Positions 44,490 to 54,893 of a stretch of DNA of 64,000 nucleotides are shown in pieces. Within the stretch, counting starts at the first letter, position 1, and every line of letters starts with the position of its first letter. A program made the position numbers and the translations under genes. The notes below the pieces were generated by a model. That model was not told where the DNA came from, did no database searches, and saw only the letters and a program-made list of their open reading frames with translations. Location: positions 1,860,001-1,924,000 of the forward strand of contig NZ_AP024463.1 of assembly GCF_019973735.1 (NCBI RefSeq), in the 5' to 3' direction. The stretch comes from Arachnia rubra. Lineage in GTDB: Bacteria; Actinomycetota; Actinomycetes; Propionibacteriales; Propionibacteriaceae.

Positions 44490-45268
44490 CCGGCTGGGGC
44501 CTCGATGATGGTCGGTTCCGCGGGGACTTCCCGCTCAGGTTTGGGGATCTTCGAGAAAGCCTCTGGCACCCGGAACGTCGATAATCGGTCCAGAGGAGCG
44601 ACAACAGCCACTGTCGCTCCGACCACTTTGCTGGTGGGCACGAACGCCGCAGTGCCCGGGGTACCACCATCTGATGTGTCTCTCAGATGGCAGCGGGAAT
44701 CCGCTGATGCGTTGCGATGATCTCCCATGACGAAGATACGGTCAGCCGGGACGATGACGTCGAATGGAACATTCGACGGGGCGACCTGTGCCCCATTCTC
44801 GGAGTAGAGATACTGCGACTCGTCCAGAGCCACGTTGTTCACGGTGATGGCACCCTCAGCCGTGCAGCAGGTCACACGATCCCCTGGCATGCCGATTGCC
44901 CGTTTGATGAGGTATCCGCCTCCTGGGTTCGGCAGGATGCCGATGAACTCCAGCGTCTTCTCGAATGCGCTGTGCTCAGGCTGCGGTCCCGACAGCCAAT
45001 GCGCTGGGTCCTCGAAAACCACCACGTCGCCTCGCTGGAATCCACCGAACTTGGCGACTAGAACCCTGTCACCCACCTTGAGAGTGTTCTCCATGCTGCC
45101 GCTTGGGATACTGAACACCTGGGTGACGAACCCTTTCACCAGGGTTGAGATCAAGAGCGCGCCGACAAGAATGATGGCAATCTCGCCCACTCCACTGAAG
45201 AGCCTGCGTGCGAAAGATCGTGGTTTCTCCTGAGCGGCCTCAGTGCTGGATTCTTCGGTGTTGTCCAA
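44483..45268 (-). CDS. lepB: Signal peptidase I
   Basis: A 261-residue membrane protease that removes signal peptides. One N-terminal membrane helix (IAIILVGALLISTLV), then the catalytic serine in FSIPSGSMENTL (Ser58) and the catalytic lysine in YLIKRAIGMPGD (Lys122). GDHRNASADSRCHL forms box E. It lies 72 bases downstream of rplS in the same direction, followed by rnhB. Confidence 0.95.
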   Translation of the reverse strand: MDNTEESSTEAAQEKPRSFARRLFSGVGEIAIILVGALLISTLVKGFVTQVFSIPSGSMENTLKVGDRVLVAKFGGFQRGDVVVFEDPAHWLSGPQPEHSAFEKTLEFIGILPNPGGGYLIKRAIGMPGDRVTCCTAEGAITVNNVALDESQYLYSENGAQVAPSNVPFDVIVPADRIFVMGDHRNASADSRCHLRDTSDGGTPGTAAFVPTSKVVGATVAVVAPLDRLSTFRVPEAFSKIPKPEREVPAEPTIIEAPAGC

Positions 45269-45340
45269 CGCAATAGCCTTCCTGAAAAATGCCAGCGGCC
45301 CGCGCCGCCGGGAATCACCCTACATGCGCGGGCCAAACCC

Positions 45341-45691
45341 TCAGGAGCGCTTTTCCTTGATCTTGGCCGCCTTACCGCGCAGGCCACGCAGGTAGTACAG
45401 CTTGGCGCGGCGCACGTCGCCCCGGCGCTCGACCTCAATCTTCTCGATGATCGGACTGTGCAGGGGGAAGGTGCGCTCCACACCGATGCCGAAGCTCACC
45501 TTGCGAACGGTGAAAGCCTCCTGGACACCACCTGCGTTGCGGGCGATCACAACACCGGCGAACACCTGGATACGCGAGCGGCTGCCCTCAATGACCCGCA
45601 CGTGCACGCGTACAGAGTCGCCCGGACGGAAATCAGGGATGTCGGTTCGCAGGGCTGCCTGGTCGACGGCCTTGATCAGCGGATTGGTCAT
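45341..45691 (-). CDS. rplS: 50S ribosomal protein L19
   Basis: A 116-residue L19: [32 protein letters not shown], then [20 protein letters not shown] and [20 protein letters not shown]. It sits at the 30S-50S interface. Full length, ATG start at 45691. Confidence 0.98.
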   Translation of the reverse strand: MTNPLIKAVDQAALRTDIPDFRPGDSVRVHVRVIEGSRSRIQVFAGVVIARNAGGVQEAFTVRKVSFGIGVERTFPLHSPIIEKIEVERRGDVRRAKLYYLRGLRGKAAKIKEKRS

Positions 45692-46018
45692 GATGTGTCC
45701 TCGTCAGTGCCACAGGTCACCGCGGTAGTGGTTCCTGCCCGCGCTCCACCAGTGACCCCCTGTGGCAGGAACCAGCGCAGCGTGGGTTGCCCGATGGGCA
45801 ACGAGAAAAGAGTATGCCATACCAGGCCCAGGACGCTGAAAACCATTAATGCTACCGGCGGCCCAATGCCTCAGCGCACAGCCACGACATCGGAGTTCTC
45901 ACCGGCCATGCTGACCCTGCCTGCCAGGTTGGTGACACGCCATTGACGCATCCATGGACCACACGTAGCGTCAAGTTCACGTGATCGTGTACGTGAAAAT
46001 CAAAGGGGGTTACTTGCA
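45692..46018. other. Divergent promoter region of rplS and the secreted protease, with an inverted repeat
   Basis: No gene is supported. TTCACGT (45976-45982) and ACGTGAA (45991-45997) flank an 8-base centre, 21 bases before the protease ATG and just upstream of its AAAGGGGG Shine-Dalgarno. This could be an operator or a leader hairpin for the protease-lipoprotein unit. Confidence 0.45.
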
Positions 46019-46918
46019 ATGGCAATGATTCGCAACTCAATCACAGGGAAAATAGCACTGGTAGTGGCGCTTCTTAGCACCAGTTTCCTGCCACGACCAG
46101 CATTAGCTGACACCGCTGAAGAACCGCTGCAGGCAACGCCAGTCGGCATAGATTCCTCCGGTGAGCCACTCAATGCCCCGGCATCGGATGATCAGCCAGA
46201 ATCCAGTGACGATTCCGGCTATACGCTGCCGAACATCAAGGGGGACACGCCCTCCAGCATTATCGGTGATGACGGCCGAGTGCACCTGACCGACACCACG
46301 ACCTTCCCAAACTCCGCCGTGGTCTACATCAGCCACGAGGACCAGCCCCATTGCACTGGCTGGATGATCTCCAAGGACACGCTCGTCACCGCAGGGCACT
46401 GCCTCTACAACCCCAAGAAGAAGGCCTGGTACTCCGGACTCCAGTTCAGCCCGGGAGCAAACGGTGCTGAAAGGCCCTTCGACACCGCACAGGCTGTTGA
46501 GAGGTGGAGCGACGCCAAGTGGGTCTCCGACGGCGACAGCCGACTCGACTGGGGTGTTGTGAAACTGGACCGCTCGGTCGGGGATGAGACTGGCTGGTTC
46601 GGCCTGATGTGGCGCCAGGCAGGCTACGACGGCGACCCGACTGAACTGCACGGTTACCCCGGTGACAAGCCCGCGGGAGAGCTCTGGGGCATGGCCGGCC
46701 CGGTGAAGACGAGCCAGCCGAACCAGCTGTGCTATTACACGGATACCATCGGGGGCCAGAGCGGATCACCTGTGTACCTTCAGAATCGCTTCTTCGCGAT
46801 AGCGATCCACGCCTATGGCGTCGGCGAGAGGGGCAGCAATGACCTGTGCCCCGCTGAGTACAACGCCGGCACCCGGATCAGCGAAAGCCTTTACAGCGTG
46901 ATCCTGAACCTCAGGTGA
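46019..46918 (+). CDS. Secreted trypsin-like serine protease (glutamyl endopeptidase/V8-like)
   Basis: A 299-residue exported protease. Signal peptide MAMIRNSITGKIALVVALLS onward, with likely cleavage after ALA at residue 30. A pro-region rich in Asp, Ser and Glu follows (about 31-90). The catalytic domain has VTAGHC (His127), SRLDWGVVKL (Asp177) and GGQSGSPVY (Ser248), an intact S1 triad of the V8/GluSE subfamily. Cleavage at the pro-region boundary would activate it. ATG start after AAAGGGGG. A lipoprotein gene follows after 10 bases, likely cotranscribed. Confidence 0.9.
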   Translation: MAMIRNSITGKIALVVALLSTSFLPRPALADTAEEPLQATPVGIDSSGEPLNAPASDDQPESSDDSGYTLPNIKGDTPSSIIGDDGRVHLTDTTTFPNSAVVYISHEDQPHCTGWMISKDTLVTAGHCLYNPKKKAWYSGLQFSPGANGAERPFDTAQAVERWSDAKWVSDGDSRLDWGVVKLDRSVGDETGWFGLMWRQAGYDGDPTELHGYPGDKPAGELWGMAGPVKTSQPNQLCYYTDTIGGQSGSPVYLQNRFFAIAIHAYGVGERGSNDLCPAEYNAGTRISESLYSVILNLR

Positions 46919-46928
46919 GGCTCCCCTC

Positions 46929-47342
46929 ATGCGAGCCAAAGCGCTGGTCGCTGGATTATTGCTCGGCTATTGCCTGCTGGGAATGGCTGGCTGCTCGCGA
47001 GAGGCCGTCCCGGCCAAGGAACCGGAACCTGTTGAGGCAAGCCCGGTCAGCGACACGAATTCTCCCCTGCCGACTGGACCGCGCACTGCCGCAAGCCTGG
47101 TGGGCACTGTCGTCGACGAGACCGGCGCGGCAGTCGAACACTGCATGATCACCATCGCGGGGGACAGCAGGGAGCTGGCTATCATGACCAACTCCTCGGG
47201 AAACTTCGAGGCATGGCTGAGATACGGGACCCAGCAGCTCACCATCACCTGCGACCCGCAGGTCTATCAGGTGGCAGAGGCCACGGTGGAGGTGCCTCAG
47301 GCCGACAGGTTCGAGCAGACATTCACCGTCCACAAGCTGTAG
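46929..47342 (+). CDS. Lipoprotein with a carboxypeptidase-regulatory-like beta-sandwich domain
   Basis: A 137-residue protein. Lipobox LLGMAGC places the lipidated Cys at about residue 19; a short linker with Glu and Pro leads into a domain with SLVGTVVDETGAAVEHCMIT and TNSSGNFEAWLRYGTQQLTI. That is the repeat-like strand pattern of CarboxypepD_reg/transthyretin-like folds. No catalytic residues are expected. It directly follows the secreted protease gene, so a role as partner, inhibitor or surface anchor is possible; no function is known. Confidence 0.75.
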   Translation: MRAKALVAGLLLGYCLLGMAGCSREAVPAKEPEPVEASPVSDTNSPLPTGPRTAASLVGTVVDETGAAVEHCMITIAGDSRELAIMTNSSGNFEAWLRYGTQQLTITCDPQVYQVAEATVEVPQADRFEQTFTVHKL

Positions 47343-47364
47343 GCAATTTTCCCTATCCGCTGAG

Positions 47365-47407
47365 AAAGCTGGTGCCGGGCATCCATCAGATGCCCGGCAC
47401 CAGCTTT
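47365..47407. terminator. Bidirectional terminator between the lipoprotein gene and sdhB
   Basis: A perfect 19-bp stem (AAAGCTGGTGCCGGGCATC and complement) with loop CATCA between convergent stops. AAAG/CTTT at the base gives partial T-tracts in both directions. Confidence 0.75.
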
Positions 47408-47418
47408 GAACTCACGAT

Positions 47419-48168
47419 CTACTTGCCGTCGCCCTTGAACAGCGACTTGATCAGGTCTCGGTTCAGCTGGGAGATGGACTCCAGCGGGATGCCCTTGGGG
47501 CAGACCGCGGCGCACTCACCGATGTTGGTGCAGTTGCCGAAACCTTCCTCATCATGCTGCGCAACCATCGACTTCACCCGCCGGTACCGCTCGGGCTGAC
47601 CCTGCGGGAGCATCGCCAGGTGTGTGATCTTCGCCGAGGTGAACAGCATCGCCGAGCTGTTCGGGCAGGCCGCCACGCAGGCACCACATCCAATGCAGGT
47701 GGCGTTGTCGAAGGCCTTGTCGGACTCGCGCTTCGGAGCCGGTGTCGCGTGGGCATCGGGGGCAGAACCCGTGTTGGAGGAGATATACCCGCCCGACTGG
47801 ACGATACGGTCCAGAGCCGTGCGATCTACCGCGAGGTCCTTGATGATGGGGAAAGCCCCGGCACGCCACGGCTCGATCTCGATCGTCGCGCCATCAGCGA
47901 AGGAACGCATGTGCAGCTGGCAGGTTGTGGTTGCGGAACCTCCGTGGGCGATGCCGTTGATCACGACACCGCACATGCCGCAGATGCCCTCACGGCAGTC
48001 ATGGTCGAAGGCAATCGGCTCCTGGTTCGCATCTGTGAGCTGCTCGTTGAGCATGTCCAGCATCTCGAGGAAGGACATGTCCGGAGACACGTTGTCGATG
48101 TCGTAGTCAACCATCGCCCCCTTGGCCTTGGGGCCGGCCTGACGCCAAATACGCAGCTTGAGTTTCAC
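47419..48168 (-). CDS. sdhB: Succinate dehydrogenase/fumarate reductase iron-sulfur subunit
   Basis: A 249-residue subunit with three Fe-S clusters. The 2Fe-2S ferredoxin site is [18 protein letters not shown]; the ferredoxin-like half has [17 protein letters not shown] and [15 protein letters not shown]. Electrons pass between the flavin subunit and the quinone pool. ATG start overlaps the sdhA stop (ATGA). In propionate-forming bacteria the complex can run as fumarate reductase. Confidence 0.95.
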   Translation of the reverse strand: MKLKLRIWRQAGPKAKGAMVDYDIDNVSPDMSFLEMLDMLNEQLTDANQEPIAFDHDCREGICGMCGVVINGIAHGGSATTTCQLHMRSFADGATIEIEPWRAGAFPIIKDLAVDRTALDRIVQSGGYISSNTGSAPDAHATPAPKRESDKAFDNATCIGCGACVAACPNSSAMLFTSAKITHLAMLPQGQPERYRRVKSMVAQHDEEGFGNCTNIGECAAVCPKGIPLESISQLNRDLIKSLFKGDGK

Positions 48169-50180
48169 TTGTAACTCCGTTGCTTCAGTTCGATTGCCTT
48201 GTAGATGAGGGGTTCGCGGTGCAGGATCGGTTTGTTGCCCTCACCGGTCCATTCCCAGGCCGCGACGTAGAGGAACTCGTCATCGTGACGTAGCGCCTCA
48301 CCCTCCTCGGTCTGTGACTCGGCGCGGAAGTGACCGCCGCAGGACTCTCGGCGATGCAGGGCATCGATGCACATCAGCTCGCCCAGCTCGAAGAAGTCCG
48401 CGACCCGCCCAGCACGTTCGAGGGCTTGGTTGAAGTCCTCGTTGATGCCAGTCACGCGCACGTTGCGCCAGTACTCCTCACGGAGTTCACGGATCAGCCC
48501 GATGGCTTTGATCAGTCCCTCCTCGGTGCGGTTCATACCGCAGTACTCCCACATGATCTGGCCCAGCTCCTTGTGGAAGGAGTCCACAGACCGGGTGCCC
48601 TGGATGCTCAGCAGCTTGTAGACACGGGCCTTGGCGGTCTGCACCGCGTCGATGACCGCCGGATGGCTGTCTGAGATCTTCTCGAAGGGGCCGTCGGCTA
48701 GGTAGTCGTTGATCGTGTTGGGAAGCACGAAATAGCCATCGGCGAGCCCCTGCATCAGTGCCGAGGCACCGAGCCGGTTCGCGCCATGGTCGGAGAAGTT
48801 TGCCTCACCCGTGACGTACAGGCCGGGAATCGTGCTCTGCAGGTCGTAGTCCACCCAGACCCCGCCCATGGTGTAGTGGACTGCCGGGTAGATCCGCATG
48901 GGAACCTCGTATGGATTCTCACCGGTGATCTGCTGATACATGTCGAAGAGGTTGCCGTACTTATTCGACACCCCCTGCTTGCCCAGGCGGTTGATGGCAT
49001 CGGAGAAATCGAGGTAGACGCCACGCCGGACCTGCCTGGTCGAGCCGTCCGCCTGCTTCTCAGCCACCGCGGGACCCACACCGCGGCCCTCATCGCACAT
49101 GTTCTTGGCCTGGCGGGAGGCGATATCACGCGGCACTAGGTTGCCGAACGCTGGATAGATGCGCTCCAGGTAGTAGTCGCGATCCTCCTCGGGAATCTGG
49201 CGGGGATCCTTCGTGCAGTCCTCGGCCTTCTTCGGCACCCAGATGCGGCCGTCGTTACGCAGCGACTCCGACATCAGGGTCAGTTTGGACTGCGTGTCAC
49301 CGTGGACGGGGATGCAGGTGGGATGGATCTGCGTGTAGCAGGGGTTGCCGAAGAAGGCACCCTTGCGGTGCGCCCGCCAAACAGCGGTCGCGTTGCACCC
49401 CATGGCGTTGGTCGACAGGAAGAAGACGTTGCCGTAGCCGCCGGTCCCAAGGACGACGGCGTCGGCGGTCCAGGCTTCGATCTCACCGGTGACCATGTTG
49501 CGGGTGACGATGCCGCGGGCACGGCCGTCGACGACGATCAGCTCGACCATCTCGTGACGCGAATACATTTTGACGGTACCGGCCTCAATCTGGCGCTCCA
49601 GCTGCTGGTAGCAGCCGATCAGCAGCTGCTGCCCCGTCTGGCCACGGGCGTAGAAGGTGCGCTGCACCTGCACACCACCGAAGGACCGGGTGTCCAGGAG
49701 GCCGCCATACTCACGTGCAAAGGGGACGCCCTGGGCAACACACTGGTCGATGATGTTGGCGCTGACCTCCGCCAAGCGGTAGACGTTCGTCTCGCGGGCC
49801 CGATAATCGCCACCCTTGACGGTGTCGTAGAACAACCGGTAGGTGGAGTCGTTGTCGTTGCGGTAGTTCTTCGCCGCGTTGATACCGCCCTGGGCCGCGA
49901 TGGAATGGGCACGCCTGGGGCTGTCCTGATAGCAGAAATTCAGGACGTTGTAGCCGGCCTCACCGAGCGTCGCGGCGGCAGCGCCGCCAGCCAGGCCGGT
50001 GCCGACGATGATGACGCTCAGCTTACGCCGGTTCGCGGGGTTAACGAGCCGGGCCTGGAATTGGCGGGTCTGCCAGACCTTGTCAATCTCGACCGCAGGC
50101 GCCTTGGTGTCGACGATGTCGTCGCCGTCGATCCAGTAGTCGGAGGGAATGAAAGTCGTGGTCGTCATCGTGCTGCTCAT
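48165..50180 (-). CDS. sdhA: Succinate dehydrogenase/fumarate reductase flavoprotein subunit
   Basis: A 671-residue flavoprotein. FAD site [20 protein letters not shown]; covalent-flavin histidine in [18 protein letters not shown]; active-site [10 protein letters not shown] and [33 protein letters not shown] near the end of the FAD domain. Long subunit type, as paired with single-polypeptide cytochrome b anchors. Start ATG at 50180 overlaps the sdhC stop (ATGA). Confidence 0.96.
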   Translation of the reverse strand: MSSTMTTTTFIPSDYWIDGDDIVDTKAPAVEIDKVWQTRQFQARLVNPANRRKLSVIIVGTGLAGGAAAATLGEAGYNVLNFCYQDSPRRAHSIAAQGGINAAKNYRNDNDSTYRLFYDTVKGGDYRARETNVYRLAEVSANIIDQCVAQGVPFAREYGGLLDTRSFGGVQVQRTFYARGQTGQQLLIGCYQQLERQIEAGTVKMYSRHEMVELIVVDGRARGIVTRNMVTGEIEAWTADAVVLGTGGYGNVFFLSTNAMGCNATAVWRAHRKGAFFGNPCYTQIHPTCIPVHGDTQSKLTLMSESLRNDGRIWVPKKAEDCTKDPRQIPEEDRDYYLERIYPAFGNLVPRDIASRQAKNMCDEGRGVGPAVAEKQADGSTRQVRRGVYLDFSDAINRLGKQGVSNKYGNLFDMYQQITGENPYEVPMRIYPAVHYTMGGVWVDYDLQSTIPGLYVTGEANFSDHGANRLGASALMQGLADGYFVLPNTINDYLADGPFEKISDSHPAVIDAVQTAKARVYKLLSIQGTRSVDSFHKELGQIMWEYCGMNRTEEGLIKAIGLIRELREEYWRNVRVTGINEDFNQALERAGRVADFFELGELMCIDALHRRESCGGHFRAESQTEEGEALRHDDEFLYVAAWEWTGEGNKPILHREPLIYKAIELKQRSYK

Positions 50181-50896
50181 TTCAGGATTCCGAACTGGAC
50201 ACACAGGGGCATGATCATGAATCCGGCGTAAAGCGCAACGGAAACGACCAGGGCGATGATGTTGAGCCACTTGCGGGAGATGGCGGAGAGATTCACGCCC
50301 AGTGTCGCAAAAGCACTCCACAGGCCGTGACGGATATGCATGCACACGAGCAGGATGGAGAAGGCGTAGAACGCTGTTATCCACCACTGCTGGAATCCGG
50401 CCAGCACCATGGTGTGCGGATGGTTAGCGTGCCCGCCCAGGATCCCGGGGACGATGGTGAACTGGATCAGGTGGAAGATCACGAAGACCAGGATGATCAC
50501 GCCGCCCCAGCGCATGGTGCGGGCAGCGTAGGTCTGGGCTTGGCGCTTGGTGACCTGGTACTTGTCGCCGCGGTTCTTGATGGTTTTGGCAGACAGCGTC
50601 GCAGCTGACCAGATGTGCAGGACGATGGCCAGGAGCAACGCCGCCCGGAACACCCAGATGAACTGTCCAGCAGGCATGACTGGGTAGAGGATGCCGCCGT
50701 CGCTGCTCTTGCCCTTCAGCCATTCGGCGTAGTGATCGAAGGCCTCATAGCCCACGAACATCTTCAGGTTGCCGTACATATGCACAAGCAGGAAGGCGAT
50801 CAAGATCAGGCCAGTGACCGCCATCAGGGCCTTCCGGGTAACCGTCGACCTCAACGCTCGTTGATGGATAGTGAGTGATGTTGCCACGAGGGTCAC
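50177..50896 (-). CDS. sdhC: Succinate dehydrogenase/fumarate reductase cytochrome b subunit
   Basis: A 239-residue membrane anchor with five hydrophobic helices, type B (one subunit, likely two haems). The first helix carries [20 protein letters not shown] with a conserved His; others include [20 protein letters not shown] (here [16 protein letters not shown]), [10 protein letters not shown] and [14 protein letters not shown], each with haem-ligand histidines. GTG start at 50896 (a GTG at 50887 is also in frame). First gene of sdhCAB. Confidence 0.92.
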   Translation of the reverse strand: MTLVATSLTIHQRALRSTVTRKALMAVTGLILIAFLLVHMYGNLKMFVGYEAFDHYAEWLKGKSSDGGILYPVMPAGQFIWVFRAALLLAIVLHIWSAATLSAKTIKNRGDKYQVTKRQAQTYAARTMRWGGVIILVFVIFHLIQFTIVPGILGGHANHPHTMVLAGFQQWWITAFYAFSILLVCMHIRHGLWSAFATLGVNLSAISRKWLNIIALVVSVALYAGFMIMPLCVQFGILK

Positions 50897-51021
50897 TCTA
50901 GCTGCCCTTGAATGTGATTTCGCACTCCGGGTCCGATTAAGGGTCGCCCCGTCGCAAAACTGTGCGAGACCCTCGGCTCAAAGGGGTTTTACGCTACTTT
51001 GAGGGTGCGAAAATAAGCCCC

Positions 51022-51723
51022 TCAGAAGTCGTCTTCGAGCAGCTCGGGACGGCGCGAGCGGGTACGTTCCAGAGCCTGTTCCCGACGCCATGTCGCGATG
51101 GCTGCGTGGTTGCCGGAGAGCAGGATCTCAGGGACCTCACGGCCCCGCCAGCGCGGGGGTTTGGTGTAGTTGGGGTATTCCAGCAGCCGGTGTCCCGGCG
51201 CGTGTGATTCCTCGACGAGCGAGTCAGGATTGCCGAGCACCCCCGGGATGAGCCGGACCACGGCCTCCGTGATGGCCAGCACCGCTGCCTCACCGCCGTT
51301 GAGCACATAGTCCCCGAGACTGACCTCCACGAGGTCATAGGTGTCGGCGCAGTGGTCGAGCACCCGCTGGTCGATGCCCTCGTAGCGCCCGCAGGCAAAG
51401 ACCAAGCGCCGACGCGCACTCAGCTCGTGGGCGAGGTCCTGGTTGAAGACCCGCCCGGCCGGGGTCGGCACCACCACCGTCATGGGGGCGGGATCGAGAT
51501 CCTCCATGGCATCCAGGGCCTCACCCCAGGGTTCGGGTTTCATCACCATCCCCGCTCCCCCGCCGTAGGGGGTGTCGTCTGCAGTGTGATGCCTGTCGTG
51601 GGTCCAAGCCCGGAGGTCATGAACTGCCAGGTCCACGACACCCGACTCGATGGCCTTACCCACCAGCGACAAGGACAGCGGGGCCAGGTAGCCGGGAAAA
51701 ATGGTGATGACGTCAATCCTCAT
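51022..51723 (-). CDS. trmD: tRNA (guanine-N1)-methyltransferase
   Basis: A 233-residue SPOUT-class enzyme that methylates G37 of tRNAs and prevents +1 frameshifting. [44 protein letters not shown] and [15 protein letters not shown] (trefoil-knot SAM site) are seen. ATG overlaps the rimM stop (ATGA). Last gene of the rpsP-khpA-rimM-trmD operon. Confidence 0.97.
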   Translation of the reverse strand: MRIDVITIFPGYLAPLSLSLVGKAIESGVVDLAVHDLRAWTHDRHHTADDTPYGGGAGMVMKPEPWGEALDAMEDLDPAPMTVVVPTPAGRVFNQDLAHELSARRRLVFACGRYEGIDQRVLDHCADTYDLVEVSLGDYVLNGGEAAVLAITEAVVRLIPGVLGNPDSLVEESHAPGHRLLEYPNYTKPPRWRGREVPEILLSGNHAAIATWRREQALERTRSRRPELLEDDF

Positions 51724-52238
51724 GCGAGGTCCTCCAGCAGGCCGCCCACGTCGGCAAGCTGCACCTCACCCGCCTCGAGATCAACGCGGGGAACCAGAGC
51801 CGACACGAAGGGAACAAGACGCCTACCCGCACCGGTCTCAACAACAAGGCAGTCCTGTGCGGGCAGGTGAAGCACCTCCACCACCTCACCGGCATGTTTC
51901 CCCGCGGCATCCAGTACGCGAAGCCCGGCGAGCTGCCGGTCGAAATACTCCTCCGGCTCACTCGGACGCTCATCGCCTGGGACGTCGACGAACAGTTTCT
52001 CGCCGCGGAGCGACTCCACCGCAGTTCGGTCCGGGTATCCCTCAAAGGCAACAACGGGGCGTCCGCGATGCCATCGGACCCGTTCCAGGGTGAGGTGTTT
52101 CCCAGAGCTGAGACGAAGCCCGGACCCCGGCTGGAACCGGCGCCCGGGCTCATCCGTGCGTACATCGATGAAAGCGTCACCGCGGATGCCGTGGGCACGC
52201 CCGACTATCCCGACGAGCACCTCAACCAGGCCGGCCAA
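51720..52238 (-). CDS. rimM: Ribosome maturation factor RimM
   Basis: A protein of about 172 residues that assists 30S head assembly. [20 protein letters not shown] opens the RimM N-terminal domain; [15 protein letters not shown] and [20 protein letters not shown] mark the C-terminal PRC-barrel. The start is uncertain: TTG at 52238 follows GGGAG by 6 bases, while GTG at 52220 gives the shorter family-like start. Stop overlaps trmD. Confidence 0.93.
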   Translation of the reverse strand: MAGLVEVLVGIVGRAHGIRGDAFIDVRTDEPGRRFQPGSGLRLSSGKHLTLERVRWHRGRPVVAFEGYPDRTAVESLRGEKLFVDVPGDERPSEPEEYFDRQLAGLRVLDAAGKHAGEVVEVLHLPAQDCLVVETGAGRRLVPFVSALVPRVDLEAGEVQLADVGGLLEDLA

Positions 52239-52251
52239 GGCGGGCTCCCGC

Positions 52252-52500
52252 TCAGCGGCGGCGCGGCCGGTCGACATCCACGAAATCGACGCGAACCTGT
52301 TCGTTGCCTGCGAGCGCGCCAACCACGGTGCGCAGTGCGCTCGCAGTCCGGCCCTGCCTGCCAATCACTTTGCCGACGTCCTCAGGATGGACGCGCACCT
52401 CCAGCAGGCGGCCACGGCGCAGTTCCTTCTCCCGCACGGTCACATCGTCCGGATTGGAAACGATCCCTGCCACCAGGTGCTCCAACGCGTCGGCGAGCAC
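52252..52500 (-). CDS. khpA: KH-domain RNA-binding protein KhpA
   Basis: An 82-residue single KH domain protein with the loop VGKVIGRQGRTASAL. It pairs with KhpB and binds RNA broadly; in many Gram-positive bacteria it lies between rpsP and rimM, as here. GTG start at 52500, 3 bases after the rpsP stop. Confidence 0.93.
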   Translation of the reverse strand: MLADALEHLVAGIVSNPDDVTVREKELRRGRLLEVRVHPEDVGKVIGRQGRTASALRTVVGALAGNEQVRVDFVDVDRPRRR

Positions 52501-52503
52501 GAC

Positions 52504-52926
52504 TCAGGCCTCCTGCTCGGAAGCCTCGTCACCAGCCGAGGCCTCAGCAGCCTTCTTCGCCTTCGAGATGGCGGGGGCCACAGCATTACCGTCCTCGGCC
52601 AGGGCCTTGGCGAACTCGGCCTCACGGTCACGCGGCTCGGGCTGCGGCAGGATTCCAGAGGGGGTCTTGTCGCCGGTGAACTTCTGCCAGTCACCGGAGC
52701 GCTTGAGGATGGCGATCACGGCCTCAGTCGGCTGGGCGCCCACAGACAGCCAGTACTGGGCGCGTTCAGAGTCCACGCGGATGAAGGAGGGGTCGTTCTT
52801 CGGGTGATACAGGCCGATCTCCTCGATAGCCTGACCATCCCGCTTCGAGCGGGAGTCCATGACGACGATGCGGTAGTGAGGGGAGCGAATCTTGCCGAGA
52901 CGCTTCAGACGAATCTTGGTAGCCAA
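52504..52926 (-). CDS. rpsP: 30S ribosomal protein S16 with extended C-terminus
   Basis: A 140-residue S16: [40 protein letters not shown] and [20 protein letters not shown]. The first 85 residues are standard; the rest is an Ala/Glu/Lys-rich tail, common in actinobacteria. The start is TTG at 52926, with AGGAG 9 bases upstream. First gene of the operon. Confidence 0.96.
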   Translation of the reverse strand: MATKIRLKRLGKIRSPHYRIVVMDSRSKRDGQAIEEIGLYHPKNDPSFIRVDSERAQYWLSVGAQPTEAVIAILKRSGDWQKFTGDKTPSGILPQPEPRDREAEFAKALAEDGNAVAPAISKAKKAAEASAGDEASEQEA

Positions 52927-53260
52927 GTCCGGGTTCTCCTGTTGCTAGTTTTGTCTGAATACCAGACGAGATCGGATGGCGGGCAGACCGTACGTGTGGG
53001 GCACGCCCGGGGCCAGCCGGATGAACCATGCTCGCCGGGGTGAGAGGGCGCCAGCGACAGGTGCGGAAGTATTCTGCCAGATTTTTCCAGACAGTCCCAA
53101 TGCCGCCCGCATATTCATAAGGTCGCTATGAAGGCTCATGGTGCCGCGAGCGACATCCAGGTGCCGTCATGACGGGACATCGGCGAGAATGCACGGTGGA
53201 TGCGTACGTCGAAGAATCCGCCGCCAAGGTGCCCACAGACAAGGTGACCATCTGAATGCC
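52927..53260. other. Divergent promoter region of rpsP and the metallopeptidase gene
   Basis: No gene is supported. It presumably contains the rpsP operon promoter on the minus strand and the metallopeptidase promoter on the plus strand; no strong repeats were seen. Confidence 0.4.
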
Positions 53261-53650
53261 GTGAGTCAATCGATCCCTCTCGGCGGGATCTCTAAGATCA
53301 GTCATGTGGACATCAGCGAAGAGGACTTCGACGCACTGGTGGAGGAGGCTCTTGAGGCCCTGCCTGAGCAATTCCTGGCTGGCCTGGACAATGTCGCGAT
53401 AGTGGTGGAGGACGAGCCTGAGGACGGGTCTGACACCCTGGGATTCTACGAGGGCATCGCCCTGACAGAACGCGACGACTCCTGGTTCGGAGCGCTCCCG
53501 GACCGGGTGGTGCTGTTCCGTGGTCCCCTGTCCCGGATGTGCAGCGACGAGGATGAGCTGTTCGACGAGATCGCCATCACCTTGGTCCATGAGATCGGCC
53601 ATTATCACGGTCTCGACGAGGAGAAGCTCCACGAATTGGGCTGGGGCTGA
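53261..53650 (+). CDS. Small zincin-like metallopeptidase (MMP-like domain)
   Basis: A protein of about 129 residues with DISEEDFDALVEEALEALP, then NVAIVVEDEP, VLFRGPLSRMCSDEDELFD and the zinc site ITLVHEIGHYHGLDEEKLHE (HExGH-x-H with the LHELGW end). This is the minimal zincin family widespread in actinobacteria; substrate unknown. The start is uncertain: GTG at 53261 is used, GTG at 53306 would begin at the conserved DISEEDF. Divergent from rpsP. Confidence 0.85.
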   Translation: MSQSIPLGGISKISHVDISEEDFDALVEEALEALPEQFLAGLDNVAIVVEDEPEDGSDTLGFYEGIALTERDDSWFGALPDRVVLFRGPLSRMCSDEDELFDEIAITLVHEIGHYHGLDEEKLHELGWG

Positions 53651-53736
53651 TCTGCCTATTCCCACGGATCCCACAGACAGGAGTCGTCACCGGCCAGGCA
53701 GTGCCGGTTCCCGGACCATCACTGACCCGCAGGTCA

Positions 53737-54825
53737 TCAGGAAATCAGGCGCCCGCGCAGTACCCGGGCCACCGGAGTTCGCAATACATCCGTATTTGTC
53801 CTGGGATCGGTGCCGGTGACGATCAGGTCAGCGCTCGCACCCTCCGTGAGGGAGTCAGCTCCGAGCCAGTCCCGGGCTCCCCAGCTGGATGCCGCAATCG
53901 CGAAGGCGCCGCCACCGAGCGAGGCCAGCTCGGCGACCTCGGAGAGGATCTCGCCGTGCGGTACGACCGTACCGGCATCGGTGCCCGAGTGGACCTCGAT
54001 CCCAGCTTCGATGGCTTTCCCGATGGTCTGCCGCCGACGCGCGTAGAGGGCCATCATGTGGTCTGCGAACACCGGGTATTTGTCACGCCCTGGCTCCGCA
54101 TACTGGGGGAACCGGTTCAAGTTGATGATGGTGGGCACCAGCGCAGTACCATTCTCAGCCATCTGCTGGATCACGTCGTCGCTCATGCCGGTGCCGTGCT
54201 CAATGCAGTCAATCCCGGCGGCCACGAGCTCCGCCACAGACTGCTCCCCGAAACAGTGAGCCGTCACCCTGGCGCCTTCCTCGTGCGCGACTGCGATCGC
54301 TTCGGCGGCCAGATCAGCTGGGAATGAGGGCTCTAGGTCCCCAGTGGAGCGGTCGATCCAGTCGCCCACGAGCTTCACCCAGCCGTCGCCGTCGCGTGCC
54401 TCGTGCCGCACCTGCGCGAGCAATGCCTCGGGTTCCACCTCCACGGCCAGGTGCCGGATATAGCGACGGGTGCGAGCCACATGCCTTCCTGCCCGGATCA
54501 GCTGCGGCAGCATGTCGTCGTGCTGTACCCAGCGGGTGTCGGCGGGGGAGCCGGCATCACGCACCAGCATGGTCCCCGCGGCCAGGTCAGCCAGTGCCTG
54601 CCGACGCGTCTCCTCAACGCTGACCGCGCCCTGCACACCGAGCCCGATGTGGCAGTGGGCGTCTACCAGACCGGGGATGACGAAGGCGTTCCGGGCCAGC
54701 GTGCGGGCCCCAGCGACGGGTTCACCGGTGAGCTTGCCCTCGACGATCCAGAAGTCGCGGGGCTCCTCCTGAGGCAGGAAGGTGCCATGGATGTGCATAG
54801 GCTCGGCAGTCATGCAGGAAAGCAT
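53737..54825 (-). CDS. Amidohydrolase family protein
   Basis: A 362-residue metal-dependent hydrolase. Metal ligands: VIPGLVDAHCHIGLG (HxH), the lysine region WVKLVGDWID, ARVTAHCFGEQSV, CIEHGTGM and the Asp in VHSGTDAGTVVPHG. It resembles the amidohydrolase that lies between ffh and rpsP in mycobacteria, of unknown substrate. ATG at 54825 is chosen because GGAG lies 5 bases before it; the next ATG (54813) lacks one. It follows the sugar operon on the same strand after 68 bases. Confidence 0.88.
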   Translation of the reverse strand: MLSCMTAEPMHIHGTFLPQEEPRDFWIVEGKLTGEPVAGARTLARNAFVIPGLVDAHCHIGLGVQGAVSVEETRRQALADLAAGTMLVRDAGSPADTRWVQHDDMLPQLIRAGRHVARTRRYIRHLAVEVEPEALLAQVRHEARDGDGWVKLVGDWIDRSTGDLEPSFPADLAAEAIAVAHEEGARVTAHCFGEQSVAELVAAGIDCIEHGTGMSDDVIQQMAENGTALVPTIINLNRFPQYAEPGRDKYPVFADHMMALYARRRQTIGKAIEAGIEVHSGTDAGTVVPHGEILSEVAELASLGGGAFAIAASSWGARDWLGADSLTEGASADLIVTGTDPRTNTDVLRTPVARVLRGRLIS

Positions 54826-54893
54826 AGAGACTCCGCCCGCCGGGAAAGACTTCACCACCCCCATTGCCCGCGAAGTCGAGGGCCTCTTGGTGG

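Noticed and set aside
50930..51020. Terminator between sdhC upstream region and trmD
   Set aside because: Some complementarity exists, such as AGGGG and CCCCT, but no compact stem with a T run could be drawn.
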